DNA of 64,000 nt from Alternaria dauci (GCF_042100115.1 NC_091273.1:3658001-3722000), one strand, 5' to 3'; counted from the first letter of the stretch, positions 9,601 through 20,262 are shown. Notes: generated by a model from the sequence alone, not told the origin. A program made the numbers and translations.

Positions 9601-11557
9601 CATTGTCTGTATTAGCACCACCGCTTCCTGTAGACGATGTCGACTCGTGCGGAACATGCTCTGTACCGGGGTCAGTAGTTTTGGCTTTGCCCTTGTCGTG
9701 AACATGTTCTCTTTCCAGCGCTTGGTCAGAGTCATCTTCGACAATCTCAGGGACTTGTTGCCAGCTTCCACTACTGTGCTCACTACCCGGCTCCTGCTCT
9801 GATGCGGTCTCGGGCTCTTGATCACCTCGTCGACGCCCGTTGTCGTCATCTTCCCAGGAGTCGGGCACATTCTCAGCCGTGTTTGTGTTCGATGCTGATG
9901 CTTCTGGCACATTCTCGAATGACCATGTGTTACCTTCCTCAAGGCTGCGGCGAATTTCCGTAGCGATGAAAGATTTGTCGCGCGCTGGCATATTTGGTCT
10001 CAAAGATGATGATGACTCGGAACCTGCGACATCTAATGTTGAGTCTGGAGATTGATGGAGGGATGAGCTCCTCGCAGGAAAGATGGGACTGCTAGCCTCA
10101 CCGTCGCTTTCAGCTCGATTCGATGTGTCCATCGCGTTCATCGCGCGCTGGAGTGTCTCTTGGACGTCTTGATCAGCGAAGCCATCCGCGAGGTTATCAG
10201 ATGGTCCCAGCTGCATTATTGTCCTGATATCGTCGGGCAGACCATCCCGTGCTATGTGACGAACAAGCTCGTCGCGTTCTCTGCGGAGCGAAGAAGATCG
10301 GCGGACGCGGCGGATTGTAGGTTCGGAGGCCTCGGGCTCATCGATGTCGTGAGCGCGCTGTTCAGGAGCCAGCGGTTCGTTCTCGTCAACATTCACGAGT
10401 TCAGGAACCTCTTCATCCTCCTCAGCCTTTTCGTTATTCCTCGCCACTATTGCGTCCAATTCATCTAAAGCGTCGTCCAACTCACGCTCGTCAACAACCA
10501 CATTGTCCACAAGAGCCTCCTCTTCTACAAGGGCAGCCCTTTGCGCAGCAGCGTCATCACCTGCAGCAACCATGTTGATTACAGGTTGTTGCTGAACCAC
10601 CCACTCGCGGATGAGAAAGACGAGGATAAAAGCTACGACGACGAGTAAGGTGATGATTTGCCCCTCTATCACGTCGATGATGAAGCGATTGGCGCTTTGA
10701 GACTGAAACCAGTTGAAGAAGGGGACGTCGGACAATAGCGAAGGGCTGCGAATGCCGAGAGGGTCCGAGGTAGCGTTGAGAGCTGTACCGTTCTTGTCAA
10801 ACGTTGTGACATAGGTGGGCTTGTCGGTCTGCGCAAGCTGAGAGAAGGGGTACGGCACACCGAAGAAGAACCTTTTGGCATAGGTCCAGATGATGGATTC
10901 GCTGGCGGTGGCGTTGTTTGGAGTATATGATATTGTCACGTTCCAGGTCTTCACTGACAGAGAAACAGTCGAGTTGTTGCTCGTCGCGCTGTCGACTGCG
11001 GAACGAACCAAGTCGAGGTCTTGGGCGGACAAGCTGCGCTCCGGCGCGATGGGCGTATGAGATGCATCTGCAAGCAACTCTTGTGACCAACCACCGTCGC
11101 CGACCCAGAACAGGCTGCGCCATACCACGCGCATGCACCAGGGGAGCAGGAAGAGCCACACAGCGCCTACAAGGACGCCGCGACACCAGGTGGCCAACAT
11201 GTTGAGGACGTGCAGAGCGGCGCGGCGTACGAAGACGGCCGTGGGTATGCGGTTGGGCATGCCGGGGTGGTATAGTTTGGTGAAGCGGAAGGGCGTCTTG
11301 CACAGTTCGCAGTGCTTCTTCTGGGTATGCGACAACCATTCCATCAAGCACTCTTGGTGGACGTACTTGATGCTGCCGCTGCACTTGCAGGGAAAGAACA
11401 GAGGCTCTTCAGCGGTGCCCTCTCCTCGGCATATGCGGCACGTGTCGGCTTCGTCTTTGTCGGCCGCTTGCGAGTCGGACGTCTGGGATACTTGGTGGTG
11501 GTGCGCAGAGGCCGTGTCGAACAGCCCCGCACTGAGAGGGTCGGCATCGGTTGCCAT
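6614..11557 (-). CDS. SSM4: ER-membrane RING-CH E3 ubiquitin ligase Doa10/Ssm4 (MARCHF6 family)
   Basis: Single exon, 1647 aa, a length typical of fungal Doa10 proteins. The N-terminal RING-CH (RINGv, C4HC3) domain is complete: Cys40, Cys43, Cys57, Cys59, His67, Cys70, Cys83 and Cys86, with the usual EPLFFPCKCSGS and HQECLMEWL stretches. After a first group of membrane segments comes a long Glu/Asp/Ser/Gln-rich cytosolic loop (about residues 330-760), then many hydrophobic segments to the C-terminus. The end contains EVYLIGERLHNFGERK, matching the conserved C-terminal element with an invariant Asn known from Doa10 and MARCHF6. In yeast this ligase works with Ubc6/Ubc7 in ER-associated degradation (ERAD-C) and removes sterol-pathway enzymes; the same role is inferred here. 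The gene is divergent to the repeat protein starting at 12,633. Confidence 0.96.
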   Translation of the reverse strand: MATDADPLSAGLFDTASAHHHQVSQTSDSQAADKDEADTCRICRGEGTAEEPLFFPCKCSGSIKYVHQECLMEWLSHTQKKHCELCKTPFRFTKLYHPGMPNRIPTAVFVRRAALHVLNMLATWCRGVLVGAVWLFLLPWCMRVVWRSLFWVGDGGWSQELLADASHTPIAPERSLSAQDLDLVRSAVDSATSNNSTVSLSVKTWNVTISYTPNNATASESIIWTYAKRFFFGVPYPFSQLAQTDKPTYVTTFDKNGTALNATSDPLGIRSPSLLSDVPFFNWFQSQSANRFIIDVIEGQIITLLVVVAFILVFLIREWVVQQQPVINMVAAGDDAAAQRAALVEEEALVDNVVVDERELDDALDELDAIVARNNEKAEEDEEVPELVNVDENEPLAPEQRAHDIDEPEASEPTIRRVRRSSSLRRERDELVRHIARDGLPDDIRTIMQLGPSDNLADGFADQDVQETLQRAMNAMDTSNRAESDGEASSPIFPARSSSLHQSPDSTLDVAGSESSSSLRPNMPARDKSFIATEIRRSLEEGNTWSFENVPEASASNTNTAENVPDSWEDDDNGRRRGDQEPETASEQEPGSEHSSGSWQQVPEIVEDDSDQALEREHVHDKGKAKTTDPGTEHVPHESTSSTGSGGANTDNEITADTTIEVDNNSNQPEQDSSVGQEQRAPEVVEQNQDEQAAPIANAQPAEPQLPQNPVNQVLDWMFGDIAPIVQAAEEGGNDEHIVRNLADEAPFVPFLGNEPRDHGNAAPQDPEVAAAAAQAGIDVNDQEAIEDAEDLEGILELIGMQGPIVGLFQNALFSAVLISATLACAVWIPYLWGKVVILFMGSPISLFVKLPLQVVAAITDLIVDVTLFLVAGTTYWGSYAISSLVKLCSLGKLSQTIEGPLRAVSTPAYSLAESAMVRIGKMFVESPLSTRPDYFRLSVNAHASLRSLQNTTSFALNETSNFANAVIEEISADSPLKLVLRVLGHLPSLVQSICTTAYVHCSALLTWLWTSKSYKITFDLDLSHNTTAAYTAMERWTASDRLIAILAGYGFFAFAGAVYLKRGTPFSSSQQGQNIERVLSDILQQAGGVLKVILIISIEMLAFPLYCGLLLDLAMLPLFKNATLYTRWQFARESPWTSGFVHWFIGTCYMFHFALFVSMCRKIMRKGVLYFIRDPDDPTFHPVRDVLERSVTTQLRKIAFSALVYGALVIVCLGGVVWTLSRATTNVLPIHWTTEAPSLEFPLDLLFYNFLTPVIIKFYKPSEGLHTIYKWCFQKCAGFLRLSNFLFGDKVPAQEGDDGRYVRAPASDQARIPKGQPVFVEVDRDNVRKDGQTEGGVHNSDLVSMVFIPPWFRVRIFCFIVTIWLFMGLSGVSVTILPLLFGRYLFSLFLPPTVEMNDIHAFSLGVYTLASISYSAYHAGKFIYSLNRSIPDPMATLHTVAATTSRVGSRALRFSYVWATLIFAIPFLFAVLLELYFLMPLHAYLGPKEPHVVHVIQDWTLGFLYSRLAARLVFANRNSRPARAFKAVIRDGWLYPNAKIATRCFLVPVLALFVVAIAVPSSLAFVTSRTLYRGASETTKNLLWRFSFPAVGLALVAMWASSAVVRLLVRWRLVVRDEVYLIGERLHNFGERKAPAAAVDAGTQTA

Positions 11558-12632
11558 GGTGGGGTATGATTAAAAGTATAGGGGTGGTACAAGAGGCTGG
11601 TTGAAGGAAAGTCGAAGTCGTGGTTCGGGTTCGGGCAGATGCCGCGCAGACGGAGACCTCAAGTATGCATCGGAATCGGAGCGATTAGATCGGGCGAAGA
11701 GCACAGGTGAAGAGTGCGTGAAGGTGTGTACAGTGTAGGAATTAGAAGAGTGAAGCAGTAAAGGCGGAAAGCGCAAAAGAGGCGTGGTGGTCAGAACCGT
11801 GGTTGGGTGTAACAAACCAAAGTGGTGATGCCGCCGCCGCCGCCGCCGCCGCCGCCAGCAGACAGTCTCGGTCTTGGCAGTCGACCGCCCCCTCCACCCC
11901 TGGCACAGACGGTGACCTAGCTCTTAGTGCGAGTGTGTAAATGATTCTCTAGTCGGAACCAGTAACAGACGATCGGATCTTCACATGCATGGGTTGTCCT
12001 GTCTCTGCGTGCTCAACGTCACAGGGTCCTGGTGCGAAGACGCCTAGCTAAGACGTGTCACTCAACGGGCGACTTGCCCTGAACGCTTTGTTGCCTTGGA
12101 TTGACCAACAAGACTACTACACTAGGTACGGACCAGCAAACACGTTTAGCATACGTTGCAGCCACACTAACACGAGCTTCTTGGTACCGTCGCCGGCAGC
12201 CAGCGGTGCTTTTTGAGACGCGAACTGCAGGGGCAGCCTGAGGCAGCACATGTTTAAGAGTAGAAATCGCGACAGCCAGCTTGCATTTTCCAGCCGTCAC
12301 TTTTCAGTACTGTATTGCACCGTCCGATAGTAGCTAATCGCATATCTAAATCCTGATCTTGACATTGTGTTCCCGTCCCGCGTCCGCACGTGCAATTACA
12401 TCACCGCTGTAGCTCGGTTGTCCTCCCCCCAACGCTAACAGACAAGTTACTTTGAGCTGCCATCGCCATTATTCTCTGGACACCAACAGCCCAGACGCTA
12501 CTGCCCGTTGCTCAATTCATGTACGTAGCGAATAACACCCGTCGTCTCTGTCGACGCACTTCCACTGACTCTGACACGCTGAAGCTGGTCAGCCACACAG
12601 CGTCACCGCTTTATCGCCCACCACACGCGAGC
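11558..12632. promoter_or_regulatory. Divergent upstream region, Doa10 / repeat protein
   Basis: About 1.07 kb between divergent genes. It contains the GC-rich leader of SSM4 (11,560-11,830), a CCG microsatellite at 11,831-11,856 and a more mixed stretch to 12,430. The part from 12,420 to 12,520 is rich in C and poor in G (TCCTCCCCCCAACGCTAACAG), fitting the promoter and leader of the downstream gene. No separate gene is convincing. Confidence 0.5.
11831..11856. repeat. CCG trinucleotide microsatellite, 8 full units
   Basis: Eight uninterrupted CCG units plus CC, directly visible, in the leader/promoter side of the Doa10 gene. It is outside any coding region I support. Confidence 0.95.
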
Positions 12633-15600
12633 ATGGCCGCCCCGGCCAACGGAAGGGCGAACAAGTCCAAGCAGAATGGCAGTCTGAACGGCTCCGCCAA
12701 TGGCACGGCCAACGGCCACGCAGACAAGAAGCAGCCCACGTCGCGGTCGGCACGCCCACGAAAGCCCCGTCGAGGCGTCGTGGGAGCTTTCACGAGCATG
12801 GTTGCGAGACTCTCCACGTGGTATCTCATCATCACCTTCCTGTTCCGGTGTCCCAATTCGCTCCACCAGCTCAACCACGAGTCTCCGCGCGTGTGCAGAC
12901 CCTACTTGCAAACCAGAGCCTACGTAGCACCCTATCTCGACCCATACTACGAGACATATGTCGCCCCGCAGATCGAAAAGGTCAAGCCCTACACCACACC
13001 AATCACAGCATTCGCCCAGGAAAACTACGCTACATACGGTGCCCACAGGGTTGAGCATGCGAGGAAATACGCAGAGACGCAGTATGAAAAGTCCATCCGG
13101 CCCCAGCTCGAGAACACCCAGAAGCAAGTCAAGGGACAGTACGACGTATACCTAGCTCCCCACGTCAAGAAGGCGACGGATGCTGCTGCCCCATACTACA
13201 ACGACCTCAAGACCAGCTCCGAGGAAATCTACCTCCACACCCTGCTGCCAGCCTACGAGCAGTCCAAGCCGTACCTCCAGCAGGGTCACGCTTACGGTCA
13301 CCACGTCCTCGTCGACATCGTCTACCCCCACGTACACACCGCAAAGGATGCCACCTGGGACTTTGTTCTTCGCACCGTCTGGCCCCAGCTGCGCATCCTA
13401 TACGGAGACAACGTCGAGCCTCAGCTGGTCCGCATCTCTGAACGCCTAGGCCGCTACAGGGACCAGCAGAAGATTGAGTCTGTAGTCTCTGCTGTTGATG
13501 CCGAGACAGTTCTTCCTACTGAGTCTGTCAAGGACACCCCCACCATCGCCAGCTCCTCCGCCTCCATTGTCCCTCCCAGCTCCACCGAAGGGTCTGGCTG
13601 GGGTGTCCTCGACGAGTTCTTCGGCAGCGAATCAGCCAACACCGCCTCCGGTGAGCTCGAAGCAACCTCCGTGAAGCCTTCCGAGCCCAAGCTCACTGGC
13701 GCTGAACTGCAAGAAAAGCTCAACCAGGACCTCCGCGACTGGCAGACCAAGTTTGCTACTGCGGCAGACAAGGGCTCTGAAGATCTCGAGGTACGCGTAG
13801 CAGAGATCACGAAGCGACAAATTGACAACGCTGTCAACGGACATGGAAACGCTTTGGTTGTCAAGCTAGAGGAGACTGCCGACTCCACCATTGCTAAGCT
13901 GAAGAACTACATCAAGAAGACTGTTCAGTCTCTTCCCGAGGACCCTACAGATGCTGATCTAGAGGCTGCATACGAGGAATGCAGCAGCAAGACTCGCGAG
14001 TTCGGCCTCACGGTCAAGGAGCGCGCCCAGGACATTCGTGTTTGGAAGGCATCATACGACCAGGAGACTGATTCCCTGGTACAAGCTGCTGTCAGGAGCA
14101 CTGTTGAAGTGCTCGAGAAGATCCACAGCCTTGGCCTTCAAGAAGTAGGCATGCGATGGGTATGTTGTGCTCAATGTTCCTCTTTAGAAGTCTCACTAAC
14201 TATCATGGCAGGCATGGACTGATGGTGTTACCTACAAGGACTGGCAAAACTACCACAAGCTCAGGAACACGCTCAACGAGTGGCAGGCTGAGGTCGAAGC
14301 CGTTGGCTCAAGACATGAAGGTCTTCGCCTTGCCCATGAAGAGTCCAAGAAGCTTGAAGACAAGGCCATGGCCATTGCTTCGGATATGGTTGCCGAGCTG
14401 GTACGCTTGAAGGATGTTTCCAAGTCCAAGATCTGGGCCGGTGACGCTAGCGACGACTTCTCGGACAAGATCTTCGCGCCTCGTGTCCGCAAGGCTGCTC
14501 AGCAAGTCATGGAAAACGTCGAAGGAGCATCGTCCCAGGTTGCTGAAGCAATCCAAGGCAGTTCGACACCGCTCTCCGAGAGCATTGCATCATCTGCCAA
14601 GAGCGTATACTCTGAAGCCTCTTCACAGGCATCCGAAGCCATTCAGGGTAGCTCAACCCCTCTTGGTGAAAGCATAGCCTCATCTGTCAAGGACGCAGCA
14701 TCCAAAGCCTCATCGCAGGTCTCTGAGGCTGTTTCGGGCAGCTCGACCCCGCTCACCGAGAGTATTGCATCTTCTGTCCAGGACGCTGCGTCGAAAATTT
14801 CATCCCAAGCGTCTGAAGCTGTTCAAGGTACACCCTCGTCTGAAAGCCTGCTATCTCAAGCCTCCTCCAAGGCATCCGAAGTGATTGACGATACCGCCTC
14901 CAAGGCTTCTGCAGCCTACGAATCGCCTAAGAAGGTTTGGGGTGGAGCTAATGCCCAAGTCATCGCCGAAGCAAGGGAAGTCGTCCTTGATCAACCTCTG
15001 GATGATGACGAGGACGACACATACTCCGAAAAGTTGCAGAGCGTGGTCGCCGATGCTGGAGAACGCGCAGCTGAAATTAGCCGAGCAGTCAGTGAAGCAC
15101 TACTAGGTGCTACCAAGACCCAAGGCACTGTTGAATCCGCTTCGTCGGTCGCAAGTGAGCAGTACGCAAAGGCTCTCGCCGCAGCTTCAAGTGCACTATA
15201 CGGTACCGAGCAACCGGCTGTCGAGAGTGCCACCAGCGTTGTAGCCGACAAGTATGCTCAGGCTGTGACCGCGGCATCATACGCAATCTTTGGTACCCCA
15301 ACACCCACAGCGATAATCAAGACTGTTCAGATTGAGGCAAGCTCGCGATACAACGACGCCGTCAGCGCTGCAAGCAAACAGTTGGAGAACGCGAAGGCCC
15401 AGTTATCCCTCTTGGTCTCTGGAGAGCCCCAGCCTGCCCACCAAACCATGCTTTCTTATTTCGAGAAAGCCTACTCCGACTCCCTTGCAGTCGCCAGCGA
15501 GCGATTGTCCAATGCTATGCAGTACACTGAATCAGTCAAGAGCTACGCTGCTGGCCCTACTCAGGGTTACTTTGAATCAGTCTCCTCCATCGCATCCTCC

Positions 15601-16923
15601 CGCCTCTCCGAAGGCCTCAGCCAGGCTTCCGCTCAGTTTGCACCTCAATCCACTGGCGTTGCTGACAGCGCTCGCCGACAGTACTATGAAGCTATTGGTC
15701 TGGCCCATGCCCGGTACTCTGAGTTTGTTGGCGCTGCCTCGAGCGCTGCATACGGTCCCCAACAAGGAACCTTTGAGTCTTTGGCTTCGGTTGCCTCTGC
15801 ATCTGCAGCATCTGCTGCGTCTGCAGTATCTGGCTCCGCTGAGTCTGCGGCCTCCTACGTCTCTGATTCAGCACAGTCGGCCGCTTCCCAGATCAGCTCC
15901 GGCATCATCGGCTCTGAAACTCCCTGGACTGAGTCGGTAGCCTCCCAAGCCAGCCAAAACTGGGAGGCACTCATTGCTCAGGCGAGTAGTCAAGTCTACG
16001 GGCAGCCCACCCCATGGGCAGAGTCGGTATACTCTCAGGCTGGCGCGTACGGTGCCCAGGCCACCGCTGCTGCCGCTTCACAATATGCTGAGGTTCAGGC
16101 TCTTATCTCGGAGCTTGTCATTGGCAAGGAGCCCGACTTCACCGAGAGTGTCATGAGTCGTTTCGCGTCCGCATACTCCACTGGTCTCCCCGCAGCCATG
16201 GCCTCCGCACAATCCTATGCTAGCGAAGGAATCCACGCTGCTAGCTCGTACGCTGGCGATGGTTATGATGCCGTCACTGGTGCTGCTGCTGATGCGTATG
16301 CTTCTGCCTCATCAGTCGTCAGTGCCGTCTTCACGCCACCAGCCGTGATCGAAGACGTTCTGAGCCAAGCTAGTGCTTCATTGGATCTTGCCGTCGAGAG
16401 TGCCTCTATCGCTCTTTATGGAACGCCCAAGGGTGCCGCAGAGCAGGCCAGCGAGTCGGTTGCGAGCGCCTACTCATCCATCCAATCTCAAGTAAGCGAG
16501 AAGCTTTACGGTACACAATCAGCCCAAGATAGCTTTTCATCAGCCGCCGTGTCTGCCCAAGCCGCCATCAGCGCAGCTATCTTCGGCACACCCACGGCAG
16601 CGGACTACGTCGCCTCTGCTACAAGCGGTGCTGGCGGTGTGTACAGCTCGATCTCCTCTGCGGCTAGCGCCAACGCCGAGTATGTCGCGTCTGCCGTTAG
16701 TGAAAACGCATCCTACATATCCTCGGCAGCCAGCTCCGCAATCTATGGACCGGAACAAGGAGCCATGGAGTCTGCAAACAGCCGCATTGCCGATGCTGTA
16801 GCCGCCGCCAACAGTCGAATTGCCTCTTTGTATGCAGCCGCTTCTGGTAGCGCCGAGGAGGCTGCCAGCAGCCTCTCCAGCGCCGCTACTCAGGCCACTC
16901 AAGCGGTACGGGATGAGTTGTAG
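12633..16923 (+). CDS. Large repeat protein: N-terminal hydrophobic segment, Tyr/Pro-rich region, Ala/Ser-rich tandem repeats
   Basis: Two exons (12633-14159, 14212-16923; 52-bp GTATGT...CAG intron) give 1412 aa. An in-frame ATG at 12,519 would add 38 residues, but MAAPANGRANKSKQ looks like the natural start. Residues about 50-70 form one hydrophobic segment (STWYLIITFLFRC). Residues 85-260 carry recurring Tyr-Pro elements (AYVAPYLDPYYETYVAP, KPYTTP, DVYLAPHV, AAPYYND) in a largely helical background. The middle is coiled-coil-like (EELxx, KLEE). From about residue 618 come three 30-aa tandem repeats plus a partial fourth, then many degenerate units of about 40-60 aa marked by a G-T/P-x-x-P...E-S core (YGTEQPAVES, FGTPTPT, YGPQQGTFES, YGQPTPWAES). 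Some fungal homologues of the N-terminal part carry the database name 'transcription factor hoxa13'; I see no homeodomain, so that name looks wrong. The composition is more like lipid-surface or LEA-like amphipathic-helix proteins (inference). Confidence 0.85.
14536..14865 (+). repeat. 90-bp in-frame tandem repeats (three full plus one partial unit)
   Basis: Units start at 14,536, 14,626, 14,716 and 14,806, exactly 90 bp apart. Each encodes 30 residues beginning Q-[VA]-[AS]-E-A-[IV] and containing GSSTPLxESIASS; the fourth unit is shortened after QASEAVQG. Third positions differ between units, so the copies are not very recent. Confidence 0.9.
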
Positions 16924-17714
16924 GCTATCATTTGACGATAGCTGTCCCTCATACCTCCTATCACCATCACAACCCAACACACTATACCACACAGCACACT
17001 CACTACGACACGACATGAATGTATCACCACAAACACTCCCCCATCATGCCCAACGATCATTCTCTTACATTACTGCACTGTCATGTTTCCATACACAATA
17101 CACGACCTGCAAGCAAAGCCAGTTGATCTGGCTTGGACTACGAAACTGGGAAAGGAAAGGAAGGGAAAGGATAGGGAAGGAAAGGAAAACGGACGAGGTA
17201 ATGCCTATGTACGTAGCTATGAACAGTCTCTCAGTTTCTTGTTTCTCTATTACGAGCTCTTTCATTCGAGGGTTAGCACTGGATTCCGTTGGTTCTTATG
17301 CAGCGTTGTAGTCTAGCACTAGTCAGTCTCTGCGATGGAAGACTAGCAAATGTGATATACCCTTTTCGTTGAGACATTTTCACTAGATGATGCATGGGGG
17401 AACAAGTGGTGTGTGTGTATGTCGTGACATCGTCTCGTGTATTGCTTTGTTTGTTACTACATACAGTCCGTGAATCTTGGTCCCATGACTTCCTTGGTCG
17501 TCATTCCCATCAACCGCTGGTATACACACCTTCGCAAGTCCGTAGAACCTATACAATTCCACCAATTCCATATCTCATCCTTGCTCTCTGTACCAAGTCG
17601 AAAAAATCGAAACAAGTCGCTTCTAACAAAACCCAAAGAACGCCAAAAAAGGGGGGGTATGCTGCCTCAAATCTCATGCTCATTACTTCAAAACCATGCA
17701 ATAGTAGAAGGAAC
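16924..17714. other. Convergent intergenic region
   Basis: The 3' UTRs of the repeat protein (+) and the membrane protein (-) meet here. It includes a purine-only tract at about 17,146-17,189. No ORF with recognisable content. Confidence 0.5.
17146..17189. repeat. Polypurine GGAAA-type tract
   Basis: About 44 bases of nearly pure purine (runs of GGGAAAGGAAAGGAAGG type, broken by a single T) in the 3' intergenic DNA. Such homopurine tracts can form triplex or act as simple repeats; no function is shown. Confidence 0.85.
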
Positions 17715-19367
17715 CTAGTCACTGTCGCTCAAGCTGTCCCTGCGGCCGACGGCACGGACACCACCGCGACGGTAGCCATCCATGACGTCTCTGCCGCCAC
17801 GCTCCCTCCTTGCGTTTGTCGGGACACCGACCTGAGAGACGCTCTCCATGGGGTGTACACTGCCGGCCTGGCTGAGACCGGGGATGTGGCATGGGTAGCT
17901 CATGTGGCCCTGGGCGTCACCGTTGGTGGTGGTGAAGATGTCGGATGGGGGAGGTGCTGGGCGCGAAGTGCGGTGTTGCTTGCGGGGCGACTCAGAGGTT
18001 GGGCGCGAGCGGGAGCCGGATGGGCGAGCACGAGACTCAGAGGTTGGGCGGCTGGAACGGGGGCGGTCTTGAGATGGGCGGGCTGAGCGGGAGCGAGGAG
18101 CGTGCTTGTTGGGGTCCGAGTAGAGGGACTTGTCGGCGTTGGGGCGGTAGTCGGAGTAGTAGCTTGACTCGGTGATTTCAGAAGGTGCGGTGCGCTCGGT
18201 CTTGGGGGCCTTTGCTGGAGGAGGTTTGGCAAAGTCGCTAGTGGAGACGCCAGTGTATACGGTTGCGTTGTCGTCATCGCCGGTAGTAAAGGAGTACGCA
18301 GCAGAGGGGGGGGCGCGACGGGGACCAGATGGTGCCTTGCTCCTTGTGGGTGCGCGCGTTGGTGTGCCAGCTTCGGATGGGGCAGTGTACTCGGTGTATG
18401 CAGGTCCAGGGTTGTAGTCGCTCTGAGGGGATCGGTATTCAATCATGGGGCGGTTGACTTCAGCCATTTCGGGAGCTTCGGAGGGGGCATTCTTCTTGGA
18501 CCTCTTCTGCTCTTCCTTTGCGCGCTTAGCCTCTGCCTTTTGTTCTTCCTTGCGAGCCTTCTCTTCGGCGGCAGCCTTCTTCGCAGCTTCCTTTTCAGCA
18601 GCCTTGGCCTTGCGCATACGTTCCTTTGCACGTGCTTCCTTAGCCTTGGCCTCCTTCTTGGGGTCCTTGGGTTCCTTCTTGACGAGCGGTGCGTTGCTAG
18701 AGACGTGAGAGCCGCCGACTTCAGAGGGTTGAGAGCCAGAATAGTCAGTGTACATGCCATCGCCGACGCGGTTGAGGCCGCCGACACGGGCAGCCTTCTC
18801 CTCGCGGTACTTGCGGAGCTCGGGGTCTTTGTAGTCGTTGGTGTGGTCGCGGCGGTGCTTCTTATGCCTTCGTCCATCTCCGCCGCGAAGACCGCCCTCG
18901 CCTCGCTCGGCGTCGCGGTACTCGCTGGCGTCGACGCTTGTGCCGGTCTCGTCGGTGTAGGCAATTTCACTCTGCTCACCAAAGTAGCTGCCACCGTGAA
19001 CAACACTGCCGCCACCGAGCCTGGTGCTCTTGGTTGCGTTGGATAGAGTCTTTCCGTCGGGTCCCTTGCGCCTCAGCACTGTCGACTTGTAGTCCTCCCA
19101 ATCGTTTTCGCGCCACTTGAAGCCACCGTTCCTAGCCCAGAAGAAGAACCAGATGGCTCCAAGTGCCAGTCCAACACCGATGAGGGCAAAGAGGGCCTGG
19201 AAACCCGGTCCAGAGAGGTCGTTTGGCGGGCGGGCGCCTGCTGAGGCGAGGTTCTTGTATGGATCGGCTTGCTCACGCTTGACCATGGGCTTGGCCAGCT
19301 GCAGAGCATTCACAGCCATGGGCGAGAGTGCCTGCCCATCGGCCGCAATCTCGGGATGGGGCGCCAT
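17715..19367 (-). CDS. Single-pass membrane protein with charged coiled-coil and Ser/Pro-rich cytosolic tail
   Basis: Single exon, 550 aa. A short N-terminal part (about 55 residues) precedes one clear transmembrane segment (FQALFALIGVGLALGAIWFFF, roughly residues 58-78). It is followed by a basic/aromatic stop-transfer region (WARNGGFKWRENDWEDY). The rest is polar: a Lys/Glu/Ala-rich segment with strong heptad-like charge pattern (about residues 225-300; KKEAKAKEARAKERMRK and on) and a long Ser/Pro/Arg/Thr-rich tail (residues 310-550) with RSRPTSES-type repeats, likely disordered and phosphorylatable. I do not recognise a characterised homologue. The missing signal peptide and single internal segment suggest a type III/signal-anchor protein with a cytosolic C-terminus (inference). 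Confidence 0.8.
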   Translation of the reverse strand: MAPHPEIAADGQALSPMAVNALQLAKPMVKREQADPYKNLASAGARPPNDLSGPGFQALFALIGVGLALGAIWFFFWARNGGFKWRENDWEDYKSTVLRRKGPDGKTLSNATKSTRLGGGSVVHGGSYFGEQSEIAYTDETGTSVDASEYRDAERGEGGLRGGDGRRHKKHRRDHTNDYKDPELRKYREEKAARVGGLNRVGDGMYTDYSGSQPSEVGGSHVSSNAPLVKKEPKDPKKEAKAKEARAKERMRKAKAAEKEAAKKAAAEEKARKEEQKAEAKRAKEEQKRSKKNAPSEAPEMAEVNRPMIEYRSPQSDYNPGPAYTEYTAPSEAGTPTRAPTRSKAPSGPRRAPPSAAYSFTTGDDDNATVYTGVSTSDFAKPPPAKAPKTERTAPSEITESSYYSDYRPNADKSLYSDPNKHAPRSRSARPSQDRPRSSRPTSESRARPSGSRSRPTSESPRKQHRTSRPAPPPSDIFTTTNGDAQGHMSYPCHIPGLSQAGSVHPMESVSQVGVPTNARRERGGRDVMDGYRRGGVRAVGRRDSLSDSD

Positions 19368-20262
19368 AGTAGGCGGAACAGTGGTGTGTGTGTTTTCGCA
19401 GGTGCACGTCGATTACAGCGGCGAACAGCGAATGCAACTGTCAGATGATAGTCAGAGTGTATTCAGGGTGAATAGTAACAATGTGCAGTGTGGGGTTTGG
19501 AGTGTGGAAGCGTAGCCCCCGTTAACTTTTGGTTTGATGCGTGTTGGGTGTGGGTGGCTGGTGAGCAAATGCAGGAGGTTAGGACGAGGTTGGGGACGCG
19601 ACCGACGTCACCCAAACAACGCGTTGATGCAGCAACGCCACGGCCTGGAACACCAACCACCACCAATGCCACGCGGCATCCCTCGATTGATTGGAATTCC
19701 ATCTAGAACTAAACGTTACAGCGCACCTTCTCAACAGCTATCCCTCTTTACCGCTGTTTCGCCATCGATGCACACTTGGAATCGGCGGTGTAGCCAGGCC
19801 CCATAAAGGACTTGCAGCGCCCTGCATCCGCCCTCTGCGGCGAGTCCGCATCCCCGGGCTAGCCTCATGTACCACGTACATTGTAGCCTTTCTTTTGTAC
19901 TCATACTCACACCTGACGCAAACTTTTCAGCAGAGGTTCACAAGAACCGGACCAATTGTATCTTTCACAGCTTGTCGTCGCGGACCAATATTCTGCTACA
20001 CATGCTGGACCCTGATTTTGTTAATTACCCAGTCATAGGGCGCTAGTCATCGAGGAACTTTGTCTATCAACACGTCGAGCCCCCAGGGACTAGAATGCTG
20101 TTGATAATGCTTTTCATCGTATGCACTACGTAGACTAACAGCTCCTGAAAGAAAAGTCGGAATATGGCAACGCAGACTGTAACAGCGATCGATGTCTTTG
20201 AACCCCAAGCGGCCTCCAAGACTGTAACCTCCAAACCTTAAAGCCCATCGCAAGAAGCCTCA
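19368..20262. other. Intergenic DNA upstream of the membrane protein
   Basis: Promoter and leader of the minus-strand gene starting at 19,367 lie in the first few hundred bases. No supported gene; open frames here are short and lack recognisable sequence. Confidence 0.45.
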
